The notes: generated by a model from the sequence alone, not told the origin. DNA of 42,719 nucleotides from Paracoccaceae bacterium (GCA_029248915.1 JAQWIK010000061.1:1-42719); one strand, 5' to 3'; positions 24,974 to 34,139 are shown, counted from the first letter of the stretch. Made by a program: numbers and translations.

Positions 24974-25814
24974 CTTTAAGAACTACTTGTCTTTGTTTGC
25001 CTAATCCATCAATCCAAACTTCCATAACATCGCCTTCTTTTAAGTAAACTGGCTCAGGTTTCATTCCCATACCAACTCCTGGTGGTGTGCCTGTAGAAAT
25101 GACATCACCTGGGTGTAATGTAAATAATGTGGAAAGGTGGGCAATCACTTGTGAAACAGTAAAAATCATTGTTTTTGTATTACCTGTTTGCATTCGTTTT
25201 CCATTTACATCCAGCCACATATCCAAATTTTGGGGATCAGAGATTTCATCTTTCGTTACTAAGTATGGCCCAGTTGGCCCAAAGGTGTCACAGGATTTTC
25301 CTTTGGTCCATTGTCCAGTTAACTTTGCTTGAAAATGCCGTTCGCTAACGTCATTACATACACAATACCCAGCCACATAATTTAAAGCTTCGTCTTCGGA
25401 TACGTATTTAGCAGTTTCGCCGATGACCACACCCAGCTCCACTTCCCAGTCTGTACTGGTTGATCCCCGGGGCATTACAACGTCATCATTTGGTCCAACG
25501 ATTGCTGAATTAGCTTTCATAAACAAAATAGGGTGCTCAGGAATATCTGCCCCTGTCTCAGCTGCATGGTCTGCATAATTTAAGCCAATGCACATGAACT
25601 TACCTATGCCAGAAACACAAGTTCCTAGTCTTGGTTTTCCTTCAATAATAGGAAGATCTTCAAAATCTACTTCTTTCAGCTTATTGACCGAATTCGCGTT
25701 TAAAACAGAACCTGTAATGTCTTCTACATGGCCAGAGAGATCTCTAATTTTTCCATCTTTATCCAGAACACCTGGTCGCTCTTTTCCTAATTCTCCATAA
25801 CGTAACAGCTTCAT
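24966..25814 (-). CDS. Fumarylacetoacetate hydrolase family protein, probable 2,4-diketo-3-deoxy-aldonate hydrolase
   Basis: This 282-residue product is a typical FAH-fold enzyme: C-I-G-L-N-Y-A-D-H-A-A-E-T-G near 75-88, P-x-L-F-M-K, then D-W-E-V-E-L-G-V-V-I-G with the metal-binding Glu residues near 124-129, N-D-V-S-E-R, and S-T-G-T-P-P-G-V-G-M near 245-254. Close relatives cleave 2,4-diketo-3-deoxy-L-fuconate or -L-rhamnonate to pyruvate and L-lactate; others are acylpyruvases. The context of dehydratases and an SDR favours the sugar-acid role. SD AAAGGAA precedes the ATG. Confidence 0.87.
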   Translation of the reverse strand: MKLLRYGELGKERPGVLDKDGKIRDLSGHVEDITGSVLNANSVNKLKEVDFEDLPIIEGKPRLGTCVSGIGKFMCIGLNYADHAAETGADIPEHPILFMKANSAIVGPNDDVVMPRGSTSTDWEVELGVVIGETAKYVSEDEALNYVAGYCVCNDVSERHFQAKLTGQWTKGKSCDTFGPTGPYLVTKDEISDPQNLDMWLDVNGKRMQTGNTKTMIFTVSQVIAHLSTLFTLHPGDVISTGTPPGVGMGMKPEPVYLKEGDVMEVWIDGLGKQRQVVLKDA

Positions 25815-25826
25815 TTTCTATTCCTT

Positions 25827-27608
25827 TTAATGGTTGTCGCGCGGCACGTGAAGCGCCGCTATGTTTTTGTGTTTATCAGCACCTTTCAATGTCATTCCCT
25901 CGCTGAAAGGATTCACCTTTTCTCTGAATATGTCCTGCCATGGAGTTTGGCTTTCAGGTTTTAAGAATGAGTCATCTAAATTTTCTTCTCGGATATTTAA
26001 TTCTGCATCATCAATTAAGACATCTACCGTGAATTTATTAAGATCAACGCGGATCATATCATTATTTTTGAGTAATGCTAAACCGCCGCCATCCGCAGCT
26101 TCAGGAGATGCGTTGAGTATCGATGGCGAACCAGAAGTACCAGACTGGCGCCCGTCACCTATGCAAGGCAATGAATGTATACCTTTTTCCAATAAGTAGG
26201 AAGGTGGCCTCATATTCACTACCTCAGCTCCACCTGGATATCCTATTGGTCCAGCTCCCCGCATTATCAAGACGCAGTTTTCATCAATATTTAAAGAAGG
26301 ATCATCGATTTTTTTATGGAATTCCTCTGGGCCTGTGAAAACAATCGCACGCCCCTCAAAAGCATTGGGGTCCTGAGGGTTTGATAGATACCTTTTTCTA
26401 AACTCTTCGCTAATAACACTTGTTTTCATTATCGCGCTATCAAATAAGTTGCCTTTCATGTTGATAAAGCCTGCTTTCGCCAGCATTGGGGCTTCGATTG
26501 GTTTGATAACATCCTCGTTTATAGTCTCTCTATTTTCACAATTCTCACCCATAGATTTACCGTTAACCGTTATAGCATTGGGGTGGGGTAATAAATTCTT
26601 TGACAGAAGTTGGTTAACAACTGCTGGCACACCACCTGCGCGATGATAGTCTTCCCCTAAATACTCTCCAGCTGGTTGCAAGTTAAGTAATAGAGGTATT
26701 TCCAGGCCTATTTTTTGCCAGTCATCATTATTCAACTCTATGCCTAAATGTTTGGCGATTCCATTTAGGTGAATTGGCGCATTAGTTGAGCCGCCAATAG
26801 CTGAGTTGACCACTATAGCATTTTCAAACGCCTCTCGCGTCATAATGTCTGCAGGCTTTAAATCTTCGGAAACCATTTCCACGATTCTTTTGCCCGTTGC
26901 ATATGAAATTTGACCTCTCTCTCGGTAAGGAGCAGGAATAGCGGCTGACCCAGGCAATTGCATTCCTAATGCTTCCGCTAGTGAGTTCATAGTTGTAGCT
27001 GTACCCATAGTATTACAATATCCAGTCGAAGGAGCAGAGGATGCGACCATGTCCATAAATCCGTCATCATCAATCTCACCCGTCGCTAACAGCTCACGTG
27101 CTTTCCAGACTATCGTTCCCGAGCCAGTTCTTTCACCTCTATAATATCCATTAAGCATCGGTCCAACTGACAAAGCTATTGCCGGAATATTAACTGTTGC
27201 TGCAGCCATAAGCAGTGCTGGTGTTGTTTTATCGCAGCCAATATTCAGAACAACACCGTCAATGGGATATCCAAAAAGAGTTTCAACCAGTGAAAGGTAT
27301 GCAAGGTTTCTATCCAACATGGCTGTTGGTCTTTTACCTGTTTCCTGTATTGGATGAACCGGAATTTCGATTACCGTTCCGCCAGCAGCATTTATTCCAT
27401 CTCTTACCCTTTTTGATAGTTCTATGTGATGTCTATTGCACGGGCTGAGATCACTGCCTGTTTGAGCTATTCCAATTATTGGTCGATCTGACTGTAACTC
27501 TTCTCTAGTAAGCCCATAATTAAGATAGCGTTCCAAGTATAGGGCGGTCATTTCTCTATCATCAGGGTTATCGAACCAACGACGCGATCGAAGCATTTTA
27601 CTTTTCAT
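25827..27608 (-). CDS. IlvD/EDD family dehydratase (xylonate/arabonate dehydratase type)
   Basis: The 593-residue product is of the IlvD/EDD family, close in length and N-terminus ([11 protein letters not shown]) to pentonate dehydratases such as D-xylonate and L-arabonate dehydratases. Candidate [Fe-S] ligands are Cys57 (L-S-P-C-N), Cys125 (G-C-D-K-T-T-P) and Cys198 (Y-C-N-T-M-G-T-A). [13 protein letters not shown] lies in the C-terminal third. It would form a 2-keto-3-deoxy sugar acid, in parallel with the mandelate-racemase-type dehydratase of the same operon. The SD is GGAAA. Substrate is not determined by sequence. Confidence 0.9.
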   Translation of the reverse strand: MKSKMLRSRRWFDNPDDREMTALYLERYLNYGLTREELQSDRPIIGIAQTGSDLSPCNRHHIELSKRVRDGINAAGGTVIEIPVHPIQETGKRPTAMLDRNLAYLSLVETLFGYPIDGVVLNIGCDKTTPALLMAAATVNIPAIALSVGPMLNGYYRGERTGSGTIVWKARELLATGEIDDDGFMDMVASSAPSTGYCNTMGTATTMNSLAEALGMQLPGSAAIPAPYRERGQISYATGKRIVEMVSEDLKPADIMTREAFENAIVVNSAIGGSTNAPIHLNGIAKHLGIELNNDDWQKIGLEIPLLLNLQPAGEYLGEDYHRAGGVPAVVNQLLSKNLLPHPNAITVNGKSMGENCENRETINEDVIKPIEAPMLAKAGFINMKGNLFDSAIMKTSVISEEFRKRYLSNPQDPNAFEGRAIVFTGPEEFHKKIDDPSLNIDENCVLIMRGAGPIGYPGGAEVVNMRPPSYLLEKGIHSLPCIGDGRQSGTSGSPSILNASPEAADGGGLALLKNNDMIRVDLNKFTVDVLIDDAELNIREENLDDSFLKPESQTPWQDIFREKVNPFSEGMTLKGADKHKNIAALHVPRDNH

Positions 27609-27621
27609 TTTCTATTTCCGA

Positions 27622-28371
27622 TTAATTAGACCAGCCGCCATCAACTACATGAGGGTGGCCGGTGGTGAAGTTACTCTCATCTGAACCTAAATAAACAGCC
27701 AGTGCTGCTATTTCTTCAGCAAATCCAATACGGCCCATTGGTTGCCGCGCGATAAAATCTTTCATTGCTTTGTTGTAATCGCCAGTTGCCTCTAGACGCT
27801 GATGAAGTGAAGGACTGTCCACAGTGCCTGGACAAATACAATTACATCTGATGCCTTTACTTATGTAGTCAGTAGCAACCGCTTTGGTCAGACCGATTAC
27901 CGCGGCCTTAGTTGTCCCATAGATCAAGCGGTTTGGTGCACCTTTAATAGACGATGCCACCGAGGACATGTTAATAATTGATCCAGAACCGCGCTCTATC
28001 ATGCCGGGTAGTGCTGCCCGAATTGTTCTAAACATCGAAGAGACATTCAAATCCCAAGCGTTATCCCATTCCTGTGCGGAAGCCTCTAGGATCGTTCCAT
28101 TATGTACAAAGCCGGCACAGTTAAACAGTATGTCAGGCTTCGACTGCATAATGCCTTTTTCCACTGAGTTTTTACTCAACACGTCTAATTCAAATACCTC
28201 TAAAGTTCCTACATTTGTCGCTTCGTCAGACAGCTCTTTCAAAGTTTTTGTATTTACATCCGATGCAAAAACATGAGCACCTTCGGCTGCCATTGCCAAA
28301 GCAGTTGCCTTACCAATTCCCTGTCCTGCTGCTGTAATTAACGCTCGTTTACCATTTAGGCGTTTCGTCAT
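27622..28371 (-). CDS. SDR family oxidoreductase, 2-keto-3-deoxy-L-fuconate/rhamnonate dehydrogenase-like
   Basis: This is the first gene of the leftward operon. From ATG 28371 (SD TTAGGAAA) it encodes 249 residues: T-A-A-G-Q-G-I-G (13-20), N-C-A-G (84-87), Ser136/137, Y151-x3-K155. The C-terminal block C-P-G-T-V-D-S-P-S-L-H-Q-R, then R-Q-P-M-G-R-I-G and D-G-G-W, is characteristic of dehydrogenases acting on 2-keto-3-deoxy-L-fuconate or -L-rhamnonate and of DHRS6-like enzymes. Its product would be the diketo acid split by the FAH enzyme downstream. An in-frame upstream start at 28386 has no better ribosome site. Confidence 0.88.
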   Translation of the reverse strand: MTKRLNGKRALITAAGQGIGKATALAMAAEGAHVFASDVNTKTLKELSDEATNVGTLEVFELDVLSKNSVEKGIMQSKPDILFNCAGFVHNGTILEASAQEWDNAWDLNVSSMFRTIRAALPGMIERGSGSIINMSSVASSIKGAPNRLIYGTTKAAVIGLTKAVATDYISKGIRCNCICPGTVDSPSLHQRLEATGDYNKAMKDFIARQPMGRIGFAEEIAALAVYLGSDESNFTTGHPHVVDGGWSN

Positions 28372-28395
28372 TTTCCTAATCCCCAAGAACTTTTA

Positions 28396-28408
28396 TGGCT
28401 TAAAGCCA
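28396..28408. promoter_or_regulatory. Putative operator O1, TGGCTT-A-AAGCCA
   Basis: A perfect 6-1-6 inverted repeat sits 25 bp upstream of the leftward SDR start. A near copy (TGGCTT-T-AAGCGG) is at 28476-28488 and a half-site TGGCTT at 28445-28450. Repetition in a divergent spacer suggests binding by a local or distant transcription factor; none is encoded in the window. Confidence 0.5.
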
Positions 28409-28475
28409 CATCCATCTGCCACAAAACTAATGAAAAAAGAAAAGTGGCTTATCTAGTTTTAGAAAACAGTAGCAA

Positions 28476-28488
28476 TGGCTTTAAGCGG
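28476..28488. promoter_or_regulatory. Putative operator O2, TGGCTT-T-AAGCGG
   Basis: This second copy of the 6-1-6 motif has two mismatches in its right half. It lies 80 bp from O1 and 124 bp upstream of the rightward gene at 28612. No clear sigma-70 promoter could be fixed for either direction. Confidence 0.4.
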
Positions 28489-28611
28489 TGCCAAGACTTA
28501 AGTAGAAAATATTTAGTTTAATTCTAAAAAAATTAAAAAATTGATATGGTTGAAAAATAAATTTTAGACTTTAGGCTACCCAAAACGAAAAAGCATAAGG
28601 TTGGTTGTTAG

Positions 28612-29487
28612 ATGAAAATTGCATTTTTAGGCACAGGTTTGATGGGTGGCCCGATGGCTAAAAATTTAGCAGTTTCTGGATTTCATGTCTCAGCTTGGAA
28701 CAGAACACCTTCAAAGGCAGCGTTTCTTAAAGAATTTGAGGTTGAAATAGAAATCTCGGCAGCTGAAGCGGTTAAAAATGCTGATGTGATTATTTCTATG
28801 CTTTCTGATGGTGATGCGAGCCACGAAATGCAAAATGATGAAAAGTTACGAAGAAATTTTTCGCCAAATTGTACTTGGATAGAAATGGGTTCAATAAAGC
28901 CAGATGAAGCAAGAGCTCATTCAACAAATCTAAGTGATTTAAACGTAAACTATCTGGATGCGCCGGTATCGGGCGGAACTAAAGGTGCTGAAAATGGTTC
29001 TCTTGCAATTATGGTTGGGGGCGATAGTGCGGTATTTGCAAAAGTGGAAGATGCCTTCAAACCGCTCGGTCGAGCGGTTTTTGTTGGGCCAACTGGTTCT
29101 GGCCAATTAGCCAAATTAGCAAATCAAGCTATTGTTGCAATCACAATAGGGGCTGTAGCTGAGGCTACTTTGTTGCTAGAGGAAGGGGGCGCTGATGCTG
29201 GGGCTGTCCGTGATGCTCTGCTTGGGGGATTTGCAGATAGCACAATCTTGCAGCAACATGGAAAGCGAATGAGCGAAAGGAATTTTGCACCCGGCGGCCC
29301 TAGTCGTTTACAACTTAAAGATCTTCGAAACATTTTGGCTGAGGCAAAAGCTTTAAAAATTGATCTGCCTTTTTCCTTATCTGCCCACGACAGATATACT
29401 AGGTTAGTAAAGTCGTTAGCAGGTTCTGAATTAGACCATTCAGCTTTGTTTGTAGAATTGCTAGATTTTAATGGGAGAAAAACATGA
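28612..29487 (+). CDS. NAD(P)-dependent beta-hydroxyacid dehydrogenase (3-hydroxyisobutyrate dehydrogenase family)
   Basis: The 291-residue product has the Rossmann start F-L-G-T-G-L-M-G-G-P-M-A (5-16), the substrate motif D-A-P-V-S-G-G-T-x-G-A (116-126), and the catalytic Lys168 in G-S-G-Q-L-A-K-L-A-N-Q. The family includes tartronate semialdehyde reductase, 3-hydroxyisobutyrate dehydrogenase and L-threonate dehydrogenase; the D-A-P-V-S-G-G type fits the first two. Only a weak SD (AAGG, 12 bases away) precedes it. The stop overlaps the next gene (ATGA), which looks like a D-erythronate dehydrogenase, so both may act on four-carbon acids. Confidence 0.88.
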   Translation: MKIAFLGTGLMGGPMAKNLAVSGFHVSAWNRTPSKAAFLKEFEVEIEISAAEAVKNADVIISMLSDGDASHEMQNDEKLRRNFSPNCTWIEMGSIKPDEARAHSTNLSDLNVNYLDAPVSGGTKGAENGSLAIMVGGDSAVFAKVEDAFKPLGRAVFVGPTGSGQLAKLANQAIVAITIGAVAEATLLLEEGGADAGAVRDALLGGFADSTILQQHGKRMSERNFAPGGPSRLQLKDLRNILAEAKALKIDLPFSLSAHDRYTRLVKSLAGSELDHSALFVELLDFNGRKT

Positions 29488-30452
29488 CTTCTGTTTTGAT
29501 AATTGGTGGTGGTGGAATGATAGGCCAAAAGTTGGCCTTGTCTTTTACAGAAAACGAAAATGTCTCACTTCTTGATATGGCCTTCCCCGCAAATAGCGAT
29601 GTAAATGCGCACAAGATATTAGGGTCAGTGAGTGATGCCAGTATTATGGAAAAAACTCTGAGTAACCGTCCTGACACAATTTTTTATCTTGCTTCGGTTG
29701 TTTCAGGTGAGGCGGAGGCAAATTTTTCCAAAGGTTGGGATGTAAACCTACAAGCATTTTGGTCTTTTTTAGCTCAAATAAAAGATCAATATTCGAAATC
29801 TGATGGGGAGTATAAGCCAAAGATTATATTCACTTCCTCGATAGCGGTATTTGGTTCACCCTTTCCAAGTAAAATATCTGATGATTTTTTAGCTGCGCCT
29901 CGGACTTCTTATGGTGCGCAAAAAGCTTGTTGTGAATTAATGCTAAACGATTTTATCAGGAAAGGCTTTTGTGAAGGTTTGTCAATTAGGCTTCCGACTA
30001 TATGTGTTCGGCCTGGCAAGCCTAACCTTGCTGCATCCTCCTTTTTTTCTGGAATAATTAGAGAGCCACTTAATGGCTTAACAGCTAATTTGCCAGTATC
30101 AACAGATGTTCGCCACTGGCATGCTTCTCCGCGCTCGGCAATTAAATTTCTACGGCATGCAGCGAGATTAAATAGAGATGCGCTGACATTTAATAGCGCT
30201 TTAAATATGCCTGGTTTGAGTTGTACCGTAGAAGAGCAAATTGAAGCTCTTCGTTCAATTGCGGGAAATGAAGTTGTAAAGTTAATCGAACCAAATCCTG
30301 ACGAAAAAATCATTGAAATTGTTAAGGGCTGGCCTATGAACTTTGAGGCAAAAATAGCCTTAGATCTTGGGTTTTCAGCCGAGAGTTCATTTGAGGATAT
30401 TATTCAAATTTATATTGAAGATGATTTGCAAAACAATACATCTGCAAATTGA
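29484..30452 (+). CDS. NAD-dependent epimerase/dehydratase family protein, DenD (D-erythronate dehydrogenase)-like
   Basis: This 322-residue extended SDR has G-G-G-G-M-I-G-Q-K-L-A (8-18), an active-site S-S-I-A-V-F-G, Y-G-A-Q-K-A (Tyr-x3-Lys), and the strings R-L-P-T-I-C-V-R-P-G-K-P-N-x-A-A-S-S-F-F and I-I-R-E-P-L. These are typical of the DenD group, which oxidises D-erythronate at C2. In known DenD loci a DUF1537 kinase and isomerases follow; no such kinase is seen here, so the substrate may differ. It overlaps the upstream gene by four bases, with an SD of GGGAG. Confidence 0.85.
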   Translation: MTSVLIIGGGGMIGQKLALSFTENENVSLLDMAFPANSDVNAHKILGSVSDASIMEKTLSNRPDTIFYLASVVSGEAEANFSKGWDVNLQAFWSFLAQIKDQYSKSDGEYKPKIIFTSSIAVFGSPFPSKISDDFLAAPRTSYGAQKACCELMLNDFIRKGFCEGLSIRLPTICVRPGKPNLAASSFFSGIIREPLNGLTANLPVSTDVRHWHASPRSAIKFLRHAARLNRDALTFNSALNMPGLSCTVEEQIEALRSIAGNEVVKLIEPNPDEKIIEIVKGWPMNFEAKIALDLGFSAESSFEDIIQIYIEDDLQNNTSAN

Positions 30453-30480
30453 GATTTCTGTCTCTAAAGTCTCAATTTTC
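30448..30480 (+). terminator. Possible weak terminator after the DenD-like gene
   Basis: ATTGAGA (448-454 within 30k) pairs with TCTCAAT (470-476), with further TTT/AAA pairing inside, followed by TTTTC. The stem is A+T-rich and overlaps the stop codon of the gene, so termination would be modest. It would separate the two-gene dehydrogenase unit from the TRAP operon. Confidence 0.35.
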
Positions 30481-30644
30481 ATACATTTTTTAAAAAATTC
30501 CAAAAGTTCTAGGCAGATTGTGTACGATCATTGGATTTTTTATGCTTTATTTATTTTTCCCTTGCCAGATCATTTTATAACGGTAGTTTCATGAGACGTT
30601 TATTTAATAAGAAACGACCTAAAAATTGAAAGGGAGGACTCTTA

Positions 30645-31661
30645 ATGAGTTTAATTAAAAATGTAGCTTCGGCTATTGGTGCGGCAGCACTTGTTGCAAC
30701 ATCGGCGTTTGCTGATGGGCACGCGACAAATCTGCGAATTCAAACGCACTATGCGCCTGAAACTGTTTCAGGTAAATTGGCAGCTCAGTACGTTGCTGAT
30801 ATCGAAAGTATGTCTAACGGTGAAATTTCAGTTGAGATGTTTTATTCTTCGTCTGTTGTTAAGTCAGTTGAAACATTCGATGCAGCGGCGACAGGAATTT
30901 TAGACTGTGACATGACAGGTGGTGGGTACCAAACTGGTAAAAACCCAGCTTTCCAATTTGTTGGTGACATCATGGGCGGCTACGCAACACCATACCAGCA
31001 GCTTAGCTGGCTCTACAGTGGTGGACTTGAAGATGCTCAGGCATTGTACAATAAATATGATATGCAGCTGATAGGTTGGTGGGTTTATGGACAGGAAAGT
31101 TTAGCCTCCTCTAGACCTTTGCCCGGTCCAGAAGCTCTAAAAGATTTCAAATTCCGATCACCACCCGGTATGGAAACGAAAATTTTTGAAAAATTAGGCG
31201 CTAAGCCCATTGTTATGGATTTCACGGAGATCTTTACTGCTCTTGAAACGGGTATTATCGATGGCGCAGACGCGTCAGGGTTAGCCAACAATGTTGGTCT
31301 TGGCCTGTATGACCTTGTGAAGCATGCTAACTTTCCAGGCTTTCACTCTATGCCTTCAGATCACTTGGCTTGTAACAAGGCCGTGTGGGATGCAATGCCT
31401 GAGTCACATAGAACAATTATGTCAGTTGCAATGGAAGCACTTGCACTCCGTACCGCTTTGACATTTGAAACTAAGAACGCTGAAGCAGCTGCACAACTAA
31501 AAGCCGAAGGCGTGACTTTATGGCAGTGGTCTGAGGAAGACTTGCAAGCGTTTCGTGACGCAGCACAAGCTACTTGGCCAGAATTTGCTACAACGCCAGA
31601 AGCTAAAGCTTTGGTTGCAAGTCATATTGCATACTTAACCCAACTTGGTCTTGTAAAATAA
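30645..31661 (+). CDS. dctP: TRAP transporter substrate-binding protein DctP
   Basis: This is the periplasmic solute-binding subunit of a TRAP transporter, 338 residues, with a strong SD (GGGAGGA). A Sec signal peptide ends after A-F-A (residue 23) before D-G-H-A. The mature part has the DctP features F-R-S-P-P-G-M-E-T-K-I-F-E-K-L-G-A, where the Arg binds the substrate carboxylate, and T-A-L-E-T-G-I-I-D-G-A-D-A-S. It resembles the subgroup for keto or hydroxy acids (TakP-like) with a paired large DctQ/DctM. The substrate is likely an organic or sugar acid used by the surrounding enzymes. Confidence 0.93.
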   Translation: MSLIKNVASAIGAAALVATSAFADGHATNLRIQTHYAPETVSGKLAAQYVADIESMSNGEISVEMFYSSSVVKSVETFDAAATGILDCDMTGGGYQTGKNPAFQFVGDIMGGYATPYQQLSWLYSGGLEDAQALYNKYDMQLIGWWVYGQESLASSRPLPGPEALKDFKFRSPPGMETKIFEKLGAKPIVMDFTEIFTALETGIIDGADASGLANNVGLGLYDLVKHANFPGFHSMPSDHLACNKAVWDAMPESHRTIMSVAMEALALRTALTFETKNAEAAAQLKAEGVTLWQWSEEDLQAFRDAAQATWPEFATTPEAKALVASHIAYLTQLGLVK

Positions 31662-31676
31662 TTCAAGCAATTTAAT

Positions 31677-31710
31677 GACAAGCCCAGAGTATGGGCTTGT
31701 CTATTTTTTT
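31677..31710 (+). terminator. Intrinsic terminator/attenuator between dctP and dctQ
   Basis: GACAAGCCCA (31677-31686) and TGGGCTTGTC (31692-31701) form a perfect 10-bp stem with a GAGTA loop, followed by TATTTTTTT. It sits 15 bases after the dctP stop and 15 bases before the dctQ start. Partial readthrough would give more binding protein than membrane subunits, a common arrangement for transporters; it could also protect the dctP mRNA end. Confidence 0.85.
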
Positions 31711-31725
31711 CAAAAAGGTTTAGCA

Positions 31726-32514
31726 ATGAAGACGTCTGATAATGCATTTATTCAGTGGATATTTCCTCTTTTGTTCATAGCTTGCGCTGGCTGGATTATC
31801 TGGCATGGCGCCACCTACATCATGGCTTTTGGGGGGTACACAGATGCTTTAGCTGCTAGATATCGTCAGATAAATTTTTTAGATTACGCCGCTCTTCTTG
31901 GCCTGCCAGTCTTCTTAATATTTGGTACCTTTACCGTAAAGCGAGCGGAAATGGAGTTGGAGGATTACTCTTCAATAGATCAAATTGCGATGTTTGTCGG
32001 TAGAGTTACAATGCTCCTTATAGCTTTGTTAGTTGGCGTAATGATGTATGAGGTTGTTTTACGATATGTCTTTGAACGCCCAACTTTATGGGCAAATGAA
32101 TTATCGTTATGGATGGCAGGGTTTGTCTTTATTTTAGCAGGCTTTTACGCAATGCAACAACGAAGTCATATTCGTATCTTTCTTTTATATGACATGATGC
32201 CACGTGGTGTTCAAAAGGCATGTGATACCGTTTCGACCTTTTTAATTCTGCTGTTTGCCTTTTTTCTTGTTTATGGAGGCTACGGTGAGGCAAAAGCCAA
32301 ATTATTGCGTTGGGAGACTTTTGGAACAGTATTTGATCCGCCCATTCCGGCAACTTTAAAACCACTTGTGCTTTTGGTCGTATGCCTGGTTGCTACTCAA
32401 GCTTTGCTCAATCTGATAAATGATTGGAATAAAGAGCCAGTAATCCATACTGCAGCAGATGATATCGACCAGGATGAAATTGAAAGACTCAAGAAAACAG
32501 TAGGGGATAACTGA
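31726..32514 (+). CDS. dctQ: TRAP transporter small membrane subunit DctQ
   Basis: The start is ATG 31726 after AAAGG, clear of the terminator hairpin; a longer in-frame start at 31675 would run through it and is rejected. The 262-residue product is larger than a usual DctQ (about 160-200) because of extra N-terminal membrane helices (about 8-30 and 46-66). The DctQ core follows, with L-R-Y-V-F-E-R-P-T-L-W-A-N-E-L-S-L-W near 107-124. Its TGA shares one base with the dctM ATG. Confidence 0.9.
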   Translation: MKTSDNAFIQWIFPLLFIACAGWIIWHGATYIMAFGGYTDALAARYRQINFLDYAALLGLPVFLIFGTFTVKRAEMELEDYSSIDQIAMFVGRVTMLLIALLVGVMMYEVVLRYVFERPTLWANELSLWMAGFVFILAGFYAMQQRSHIRIFLLYDMMPRGVQKACDTVSTFLILLFAFFLVYGGYGEAKAKLLRWETFGTVFDPPIPATLKPLVLLVVCLVATQALLNLINDWNKEPVIHTAADDIDQDEIERLKKTVGDN

Positions 32515-34139
32515 TGGACATTGGAACTATATCGCTGGTCCTACTGTTAGGGCTAATGTTATTACTCGCTATTGGGATGCCTTTGGGGATGGCCTCTGCT
32601 ATATTAGCTGTTCTCGTTTTGGTTTTGAAATTTGAGCCAATGCTTTTACTGGACCCAACTACTTTTGGTGATGGATTGCTGACCCGAAAATTTGGAACAG
32701 GACCTTTGAATATATTAGCCCAAAAAATATATGGGCTCCTGACGGATTATGTGCTCATATCAGTGCCGCTTTTCATTTTTATGGCAGCTCTACTAGAGCG
32801 CTCAGGAATAGCAAAAGATATGTACGCTTCATTGAATGTTTGGTTATCCAGTGTTCGAGGCGGAATTGCCATTGTAACTTCAATTATGGCCGTGATCATG
32901 GCTGCAATGTCTGGAATTATCGGTGGTGAGGTGGTTTTGTTGGGTCTAATTGCACTGCCCCAAATGCTTAAGCTTGGCTATAATCAAAATCTTGCAATAG
33001 GTACAATTTGTGCATCTGGTTCACTAGGTACAATGATCCCTCCATCTATCGTGTTAATTATTTTCGGTTTAATTACTGAAACTTCTATTAAAGCCCTTTT
33101 TACCGCTGCTTTTTTGCCAGGTTTTATGCTAGCCTCTTTTTTCATAGTCTACATTGTTGTCCGCACCCAGTTGAATCCTGACCAAGCACCTTTGCCAGAG
33201 CCCAAACCAGGAGATCCGCAAGGAGCGGAAAAATGGGCGCTATTTGGTGCGTTTATGTCTATAATTGTAGGGGGTTTTTCTGCAGCTTTATTAGTGCGTG
33301 TACTTTTCTTCACCGTTACTGGACAAAATGTTTATGTGGAGGGTGTAGACGATATAGCTTATGGAACGGCGGACTACATACCTTGGTTTGCCGCTTACAC
33401 TGGCATATCTCTAGCCTTGATATTTTTAGCCTTTGGTGTCGAAAGAGCTAAGATTGGCTGGGAGATGGGAAAGGGACTTGTTGCACCGATCGTGGTGATT
33501 GGAGTTGTTCTAGGGTCGATCTACGGAGGCATTTCTGGAATCACTGAAGCTGCTGGAATGGGTGTTGTTGCTGTTCTTATTATTTCTTTCTTTCGGGGCG
33601 AGGCCAGTTTTGACCTCGTCTGGGAAAGCTTGATGCGCACCTTGAAATCTACGGGAACTATTATTTGGGTAACGATTGGCGCTGCGGCACTAGCCGGTGC
33701 TTACACAATTGCGGGTGGCCCACAATATGTTGCAGATTTAATTGTAGGTTTAGATGTGCCCACTATGGCAATTCTTCTTATAATGATGGTTATTTTACTG
33801 TTCATGGGCGCATTTATGGATTGGGTTGGAATTGTCCTTTTGATAATTCCTGTTTTTCTCCCCATCGTGCAGCGTCTTCCCATTGAAGAAATTGGTTTAT
33901 TAGGTGAGTTACAACCTAAATATTTAGCGGTTTGGTTTGGGGTATTATTTTGTATGAATATGCAAGTAAGTTTCCTATCACCGCCATTTGGACCTGCAGC
34001 ATTTTATCTCAAATCTGTTGCGCCTGCGCATATATCACTTACAGATATTTTTAAGGGGTTTTTGCCTTTTATAGGAATTCAAATTCTGGCTTTAAGCGTT
34101 TTGTTGATATGGCCACCAATTATAGAAATTTTATTATAA
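32514..34139 (+). CDS. dctM: TRAP transporter large membrane subunit DctM
   Basis: The 541-residue product is the ion-coupled permease subunit. It has the family strings G-x-P-L-G-M-A-S, S-V-P-L-F-I-F-M-A-A-L-L-E-R-S-G near 82-97, A-A-M-S-G-I-I-G-G-E-V near 130-140, A-S-G-S-L-G-T-M-I-P-P-S near 168-179 and D-W-V-G-I-V-L-L near 431-438. It exceeds the common ~425 residues through an insertion at about 210-310 containing a hydrophilic proline-rich loop and two further membrane helices. It pairs with the equally enlarged DctQ. The following 96-bp spacer holds only the SD of the next gene. Confidence 0.93.
   Translation: MDIGTISLVLLLGLMLLLAIGMPLGMASAILAVLVLVLKFEPMLLLDPTTFGDGLLTRKFGTGPLNILAQKIYGLLTDYVLISVPLFIFMAALLERSGIAKDMYASLNVWLSSVRGGIAIVTSIMAVIMAAMSGIIGGEVVLLGLIALPQMLKLGYNQNLAIGTICASGSLGTMIPPSIVLIIFGLITETSIKALFTAAFLPGFMLASFFIVYIVVRTQLNPDQAPLPEPKPGDPQGAEKWALFGAFMSIIVGGFSAALLVRVLFFTVTGQNVYVEGVDDIAYGTADYIPWFAAYTGISLALIFLAFGVERAKIGWEMGKGLVAPIVVIGVVLGSIYGGISGITEAAGMGVVAVLIISFFRGEASFDLVWESLMRTLKSTGTIIWVTIGAAALAGAYTIAGGPQYVADLIVGLDVPTMAILLIMMVILLFMGAFMDWVGIVLLIIPVFLPIVQRLPIEEIGLLGELQPKYLAVWFGVLFCMNMQVSFLSPPFGPAAFYLKSVAPAHISLTDIFKGFLPFIGIQILALSVLLIWPPIIEILL

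Noticed and set aside
31675-31725. A 17-residue N-terminal extension of DctQ
   Set aside because: It would be encoded by the terminator hairpin and its T-run; ATG 31726 has an SD and gives a normal membrane start.
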